A DNA stretch of 64,000 nucleotides from Microbacterium paraoxydans (GTDB lineage Bacteria > Actinomycetota > Actinomycetes > Actinomycetales > Microbacteriaceae): positions 2,666,001-2,730,000 of the forward strand of contig NZ_CP064873.1 of NCBI RefSeq assembly GCF_019056515.1, written 5' to 3'. A program made the translations under genes and the position numbers. The notes beneath the pieces are model-generated. The model was not told where the DNA came from, did no database searches, and was given only the letters and a program-made list of their open reading frames with translations. This document shows positions 60,631-64,000 of this stretch, one piece after another (within the stretch, counting starts at the first letter, position 1; each line of letters begins with the position of its first letter).

Positions 60631-62412
60631 CTACCGCTTCGACTTGCGGTAACCGGCCTTGACGGCGGCGCTCTCCGTGGAGAAGCACACCTCGGGCTTG
60701 GTCTTCGCGTAGTACGCCCCGCTCCGCACGTGGTAGATCATCGACTGCGCGTTGCCCTTGATGGGAGCCCAGGCGGGGCAGTTCCACGTGGAGACCGGCG
60801 TGGTGCGGGCGGGATACGTCACGGCGGCGGTCTGCGCGGAGGTGCGCGCGGCCGTGACGTAGCCGCTCTTCGTCCCGGTGACCTTGACCGTGATCCTCGA
60901 CTTCACCATGGCCGCCGTGACGACCAGCGTGGAGCCGGTCGCCCGCGCGATCGCGCGACCATTCAGGTACCACTGGTAGCTCAGGCGCGTGCCGCCGGTC
61001 CACGTCGACGCGACCGCCGTGAGACGGGAGCCCACGATCGCGGAGCCGGTGATCCGGGGCGTCGGCGCGGAGAGGATCCCCTTGACGGCGGCCGTCGGCT
61101 TCGAGCGCTTCGATGCTGCGGCGTACCCCGACTTGGTCCCTGACACGACGACCGTCACCGGCTTCAGCGCCGCGGAGGACGGGATCTTGAAGGAGGTCCC
61201 GGTCGCTCGGGCGACGGCCACGCCGTCGACGTACCACTGGTAGGTCAACCGCGTCCCCGCCGTCCACGTCCCGGTCTTGACCTTGAGCGTCTGTCCGACC
61301 GTGGCGGTGCCGGTGATCGTGGGCGTCGGCGCGGTCAGCACGCGCAGCACGGCCGACGTCGCCGCCGACGCGACGGTCGCCGACGCGAAGGCCGCCTTCT
61401 TCCCGGTCACGCGCACGGTGATGCGGGCTCCCGCGTGCGCGGTGGTGAGGGTGAGCGACGATGCCGTGGCCTTCGAGATCGCGACGCCGTTCGCGTACCA
61501 CTGGTATCCGAGCGCGGCGCCCGACGTCCACGCCCCCGGCGCCGCACGGAGCGTCTGCCCGACCGTCGCCGTCCCGTTGATCGTGGGAACGGACGTCTCC
61601 ATCCGGTGCAGCGGCTCGAGCGCGGCGACGACTCCGGACTGCGTGGCCCCGGCGGCGAGCGTGATGGTCCGCGCCTTCTCGAAACGAGGAGCATCGTCCC
61701 ACCACTCCGAGACCGCTCCCGCAGCTCCCGAGACGAAGGCCACGCGATATGCGCCCGCGGGCAGTCCGCCGACGGCGAAGGTGCCGGCGTCGGTCACGGG
61801 GACGGCGGCACCCACCACGGTCCCCGCCCCCGAGACCGGGTAGACGGCGACGACGACGCGCTGCCCGGTGATATCGGTCCCCTTCGGCGCGGTCACGCTT
61901 CCGGAGATCAGGGCCGAGCGCTCGAGCTGCACGTCGCGGACGACGCCCTCGGTCCCGACCGCCAGGACCTCGCCGCTCTGCGGACCGCCCTGGTCGAAGA
62001 CGGCGCGCCCCTCGGACACCACACCGAGGACGACGTCGCCCTGCGGCACGCGCAGGGAGTACGAGCCGTCGGTGACGGCAGCGGCCGCGACGGGGACGCC
62101 GGCGCCGGGAGCGTAGGCCGCGACGAAGGTGCGGCCCCGCGAGACGTCGACGCCGGTCGGGAACGTGACGCGACCGGAGACGGTGGCGGTGCTCTCGGGG
62201 TCGGCCTGGCCGGGAGACGCGGCGACGTCCGCAGCCGCGGCGACCGCGGTGGGGAGCGCTTCCGCGACGCCGGGGAAGGCCGGGTCGAGCGCGGTCGTGG
62301 CCGCGGTCGCGGGTGTCGCGACGAAGACCAGACCGGAGGCGAGGAGGGCGGCGGCGACCGTGACGGCCAGCGCACGGAGACGGCGGAGCGGAGCGGCGAA
62401 CGCCATGGGCAT
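60631..62412 (-). CDS. Secreted Ig-like repeat protein with C-terminal sunset domain
   Basis: 593 residues. A Sec signal lies at 1-38 (cleavage after ATPATA). Two carboxypeptidase-regulatory-like modules follow (~75-165 and ~166-265). Three ~85-residue Ig-like repeats are at 274-356, 361-446 and 450-532, each TATVGQTLK ... GTRLTYQWY ... SGTKSGY. The C-terminal ~50 (C545, H561, C576; NCPAWAPIKGNAQSMIYHVR and TKPEVCFSTESAAVKAGYRK) is a sunset/Ada-like module. No sortase motif. Probably an exported adhesin or wall-linked protein; the role is inferred. Confidence 0.75.
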   Translation of the reverse strand: MPMAFAAPLRRLRALAVTVAAALLASGLVFVATPATAATTALDPAFPGVAEALPTAVAAAADVAASPGQADPESTATVSGRVTFPTGVDVSRGRTFVAAYAPGAGVPVAAAAVTDGSYSLRVPQGDVVLGVVSEGRAVFDQGGPQSGEVLAVGTEGVVRDVQLERSALISGSVTAPKGTDITGQRVVVAVYPVSGAGTVVGAAVPVTDAGTFAVGGLPAGAYRVAFVSGAAGAVSEWWDDAPRFEKARTITLAAGATQSGVVAALEPLHRMETSVPTINGTATVGQTLRAAPGAWTSGAALGYQWYANGVAISKATASSLTLTTAHAGARITVRVTGKKAAFASATVASAATSAVLRVLTAPTPTITGTATVGQTLKVKTGTWTAGTRLTYQWYVDGVAVARATGTSFKIPSSAALKPVTVVVSGTKSGYAAASKRSKPTAAVKGILSAPTPRITGSAIVGSRLTAVASTWTGGTRLSYQWYLNGRAIARATGSTLVVTAAMVKSRITVKVTGTKSGYVTAARTSAQTAAVTYPARTTPVSTWNCPAWAPIKGNAQSMIYHVRSGAYYAKTKPEVCFSTESAAVKAGYRKSKR

Positions 62413-62570
62413 CCTTCGGGACGGACGCGGTCATCGACCGCGCGGATCAGGGCGTTCTGAGCAGATCACCTCCGTCATGAATACCGGTTCCCCCGCTCCG
62501 AAGACAAGCTTTCATCTTCCGCCGAGGCCCCCGGTTCTCGCCGAGACCCCGCCTTCAGCGCGCGGCGTAG
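62413..62570 (-). other. Intergenic region upstream of the surface-protein gene
   Basis: Carries more CGAGACCCC/GGGGTCTCG pieces (from 62540) and an AT-richer stretch at 62480-62520 (AAGACAAGCTTTCATC) that may hold the promoter. No gene is seen. Confidence 0.35.
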
Positions 62571-62600
62571 CCGGGGTCTCGACGCGAACCCGGGGCCTCG
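62571..62600. repeat. 30-bp inverted repeat, right copy
   Basis: Begins CCGGGGTCTCGACGCGAACC and ends CGGGGCCTCG. Partner of 60541-60570. Confidence 0.8.
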
Positions 62601-62616
62601 GGGAGAAGAACGCGCG

Positions 62617-63222
62617 TCAGCGGAGGAGGCCGAGGCTGGCGAGCGCGTGGCGGATGAGGGTGCCGCGGCCGCCCTCCATCTCGGCGGCGACGGCGTCGGA
62701 GGCGGCGGCCTCCGGGGAGAACCACGTCACCTCGAGGGCGTCCTGGCGCGGCTCGCACGTCCCGGTCACGGGCACCACGAAGGCGAGGGAGACGGCGTGC
62801 TGACGGTCGTCGTGATACGCGCTCACCCCCGGGATCGGGAAGTACTCGGCCACCGTGAACGGCAGCGGCTGCGGCGGCAGGAGCGGGAAGGCCATCGGAC
62901 CGAGGTCGTTCTCGACGTGGCGGAACAACGCGTCGCGGATCGTCTCGCCGAAGCGCACCCGGCCCGACACGATCGTGCGTGTGATCTCGCCGAGCGGGGT
63001 GGACCGCAGCAGCACGCCGATCTCGGTGACCTGACCGGAGCCGTCCGTGCGCACGGGGATCGCCTCGACGTAGAGCATCGGAAGGTGGCGCCGGGCCTCT
63101 TCCAGCTCGACGTCGCTCAGCCAGCCGGGGTTCGCATCCGGCACCGGCGGGTTCGCATCGCGGAACGAACCGAGGCCCTCGTCTTCGGGCTCCGGCTCCG
63201 GATCGGGTGTGCGCACCGCCAT
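62617..63222 (-). CDS. NUDIX-fold protein, DUF4916 type
   Basis: 201 residues. The N-terminal ~30 is acidic and Pro-rich. WLSDVELEEARRHLPMLYVE and IPVRTDGSGQVTEIGVLLRS match the DUF4916 group of NUDIX proteins. The Nudix box is degenerate: GRVRFGETIRDALFRHVEND keeps the first Gly and Glu but has RHVENDLG in place of REUxEExGU, so catalysis is doubtful. AAAGGAGG 2 nt before the ATG. Confidence 0.85.
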   Translation of the reverse strand: MAVRTPDPEPEPEDEGLGSFRDANPPVPDANPGWLSDVELEEARRHLPMLYVEAIPVRTDGSGQVTEIGVLLRSTPLGEITRTIVSGRVRFGETIRDALFRHVENDLGPMAFPLLPPQPLPFTVAEYFPIPGVSAYHDDRQHAVSLAFVVPVTGTCEPRQDALEVTWFSPEAAASDAVAAEMEGGRGTLIRHALASLGLLR

Positions 63223-63275
63223 GCCTCCTTTCTACCAGCCGTCCTCGTCGATGGCAGCACCGGCGCGAGCCCTGG

Positions 63276-63281
63276 CAGGAT
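63276..63281 (+). promoter_or_regulatory. -10-like box, leaderless esterase
   Basis: CAGGAT, 6 nt, GTG at 63288. One mismatch in the TANNNT pattern. Confidence 0.35.
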
Positions 63282-63287
63282 GACGGT

Positions 63288-63968
63288 GTGACCGAGAACC
63301 TGACGATCGACGATGCGGCGACGCGCTGGTCGCACACCGACCGCGCCGGGCTCCCGCTGCTCGTGCTGCTGCACGGGTACGGCGCCGACGAGCACGACCT
63401 CTTCGGCATCGTCCCGTATCTCCCCGCCGGCGTCGCCGTGGCCTCGGTCGCCGCACCACTGACCCCGCCGTGGCCGACCCCCGGTCGCTCCTGGTACCCG
63501 ATCGAGGGGCTCGACGGACGCAGCTCCGCCGCCGTCACCCTCGCGGCGGAGGCGTTCCTGCGCTGGCTCGACGACGCCGCGGCGGACGCGCCGTCGGTGG
63601 CGCTGCTCGGGTTCTCCCAGGGCGCCGCGGTGTCACTCCAGGCCCTGCGGCTGGCCCCCGAACGGTTCGGCGCGGTCGTCGCGCTGAGCGGCTACGCCGC
63701 CCCGGACGCCCTCCCCGGCGATGCGTGCCTCGCGGAGGTCAGCCCCCCGGTGTTCTGGGGCCGCGGTTCCCACGACGACGTCATCCCCGCGCCGCTGATC
63801 GCCCACACGGCGCAATGGCTCCCCACGCACACGTCCCTGTCCGGTCGCGTCTACAGCGGACTGACCCACAGCATCTCCGAGGAGGAGCTCGGCGACGTGC
63901 ACCGGTTCCTCACGACCTGGGTCGAGGGGATCGGCGCGGATCAGGCGGACGGGTCCCGGCCGTCCTGA
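63288..63968 (+). CDS. Alpha/beta hydrolase, carboxylesterase/phospholipase type
   Basis: 226 residues, carboxylesterase family with LLHGYGADEHDLFG (oxyanion region), LLGFSQGAAVSLQALRL (nucleophile Ser), FWGRGSHDDVIPAPL (Asp) and YSGLTHSISEEELGDV (His). It cleaves short esters by family. I chose GTG 63288 (TENLTIDDAATRW) since CAGGAT is 6 nt upstream; the earlier frame overlaps the divergent NUDIX gene. Confidence 0.88.
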   Translation: MTENLTIDDAATRWSHTDRAGLPLLVLLHGYGADEHDLFGIVPYLPAGVAVASVAAPLTPPWPTPGRSWYPIEGLDGRSSAAVTLAAEAFLRWLDDAAADAPSVALLGFSQGAAVSLQALRLAPERFGAVVALSGYAAPDALPGDACLAEVSPPVFWGRGSHDDVIPAPLIAHTAQWLPTHTSLSGRVYSGLTHSISEEELGDVHRFLTTWVEGIGADQADGSRPS

Positions 63969-64000
63969 GCGCCGTCAGCGGAGTCCGGGTCTTCGACATC
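63941..64000 (-). CDS. Possible acidic C-terminus of a gene running off the window
   Basis: A minus-strand frame ends at 63941 with DVEDPDSADGAQDGRDPSA, an acidic tail like other protein ends here, and overlaps the esterase's 3' end by 28 nt. The gene's body is outside the window, so its identity is unknown. Confidence 0.3.
   Translation of the reverse strand, partial: DVEDPDSADGAQDGRDPSA

Overview
The window reads as chromosomal DNA of a high-GC Gram-positive actinobacterium, most likely Microbacteriaceae and probably Microbacterium. This is an inference. It rests on the ribosomal gene order (no rpsN after rplE, no rpsD before rpoA), Ala/Lys- or Glu-rich tails on ribosomal proteins, a menaquinone pathway, actinobacterial families (DUF6421, DUF4229, DUF5937-type ArsR, HAAS/PadR, Rv0909-like), and many TANNNT-N6-start promoters typical of leaderless actinobacterial transcripts. 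No rRNA operon, CRISPR array, prophage or insertion sequence was seen.

Layout. 1-465: end of a citrate/C4-dicarboxylate-type regulator that looks like a PAS-HTH fusion. 484-17000: the S10-spc-alpha ribosomal supercluster, all on the minus strand and transcribed from rpsJ down to rplQ. It has 27 ribosomal genes, interrupted by secY-adk-map-DsbA-like and by infA, with tight TAATG/ATGA overlaps. 16933-17800: a long structured leader without genes. 17803-19343: an antitoxin-like protein, a broken small gene and a Wzz-type chain-length protein. 19564-24172: tuf, fusA, rpsG, rpsL (str operon) with a strong promoter. 24205-27814: membrane and hypothetical genes ending in a PadR/HAAS pair. 27864-31662: a maltose-type ABC importer (malG, malF, malE) behind two LacI-family operators. 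31833-34685: a truncated NUDIX gene, yajQ, a GntR regulator and an alpha/beta hydrolase. 34723-43797: a lipoprotein, a ferredoxin-NADP reductase-like protein and menaquinone genes (polyprenyl diphosphate synthase, menG, menF, menD) with DUF402 and PPK2 genes. 43872-49592: a DsbA-like protein, an MprF-like protein, a divergent MFS/TetR pair and arfB. 49634-64000: a tRNA-like locus, SDR enzymes, menA, cupin/ArsR, Lrp/DUF6421, an MFS transporter, threonine aldolase, a secreted repeat protein flanked by inverted repeats, a NUDIX protein and an esterase.

How the genes work together. The left third is the translation and secretion core. The centre imports a maltose-like sugar and makes menaquinone: MenF and MenD start the ring, MenA adds the prenyl tail made by the polyprenyl synthase, and MenG methylates the product. 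The rest is mostly small regulator-target pairs: TetR/MFS, ArsR/cupin, PadR/HAAS and Lrp/DUF6421.

Most unusual points: a 1-nt frameshift in menD in a run of six C; an odd CAU tRNA-like gene; a PAS-HTH fusion; an MprF-like synthase with a rhomboid-like membrane domain; a 30-bp inverted repeat around a sunset-domain surface protein; and about twenty genes whose -10 hexamer lies 6-7 nt from the start codon.
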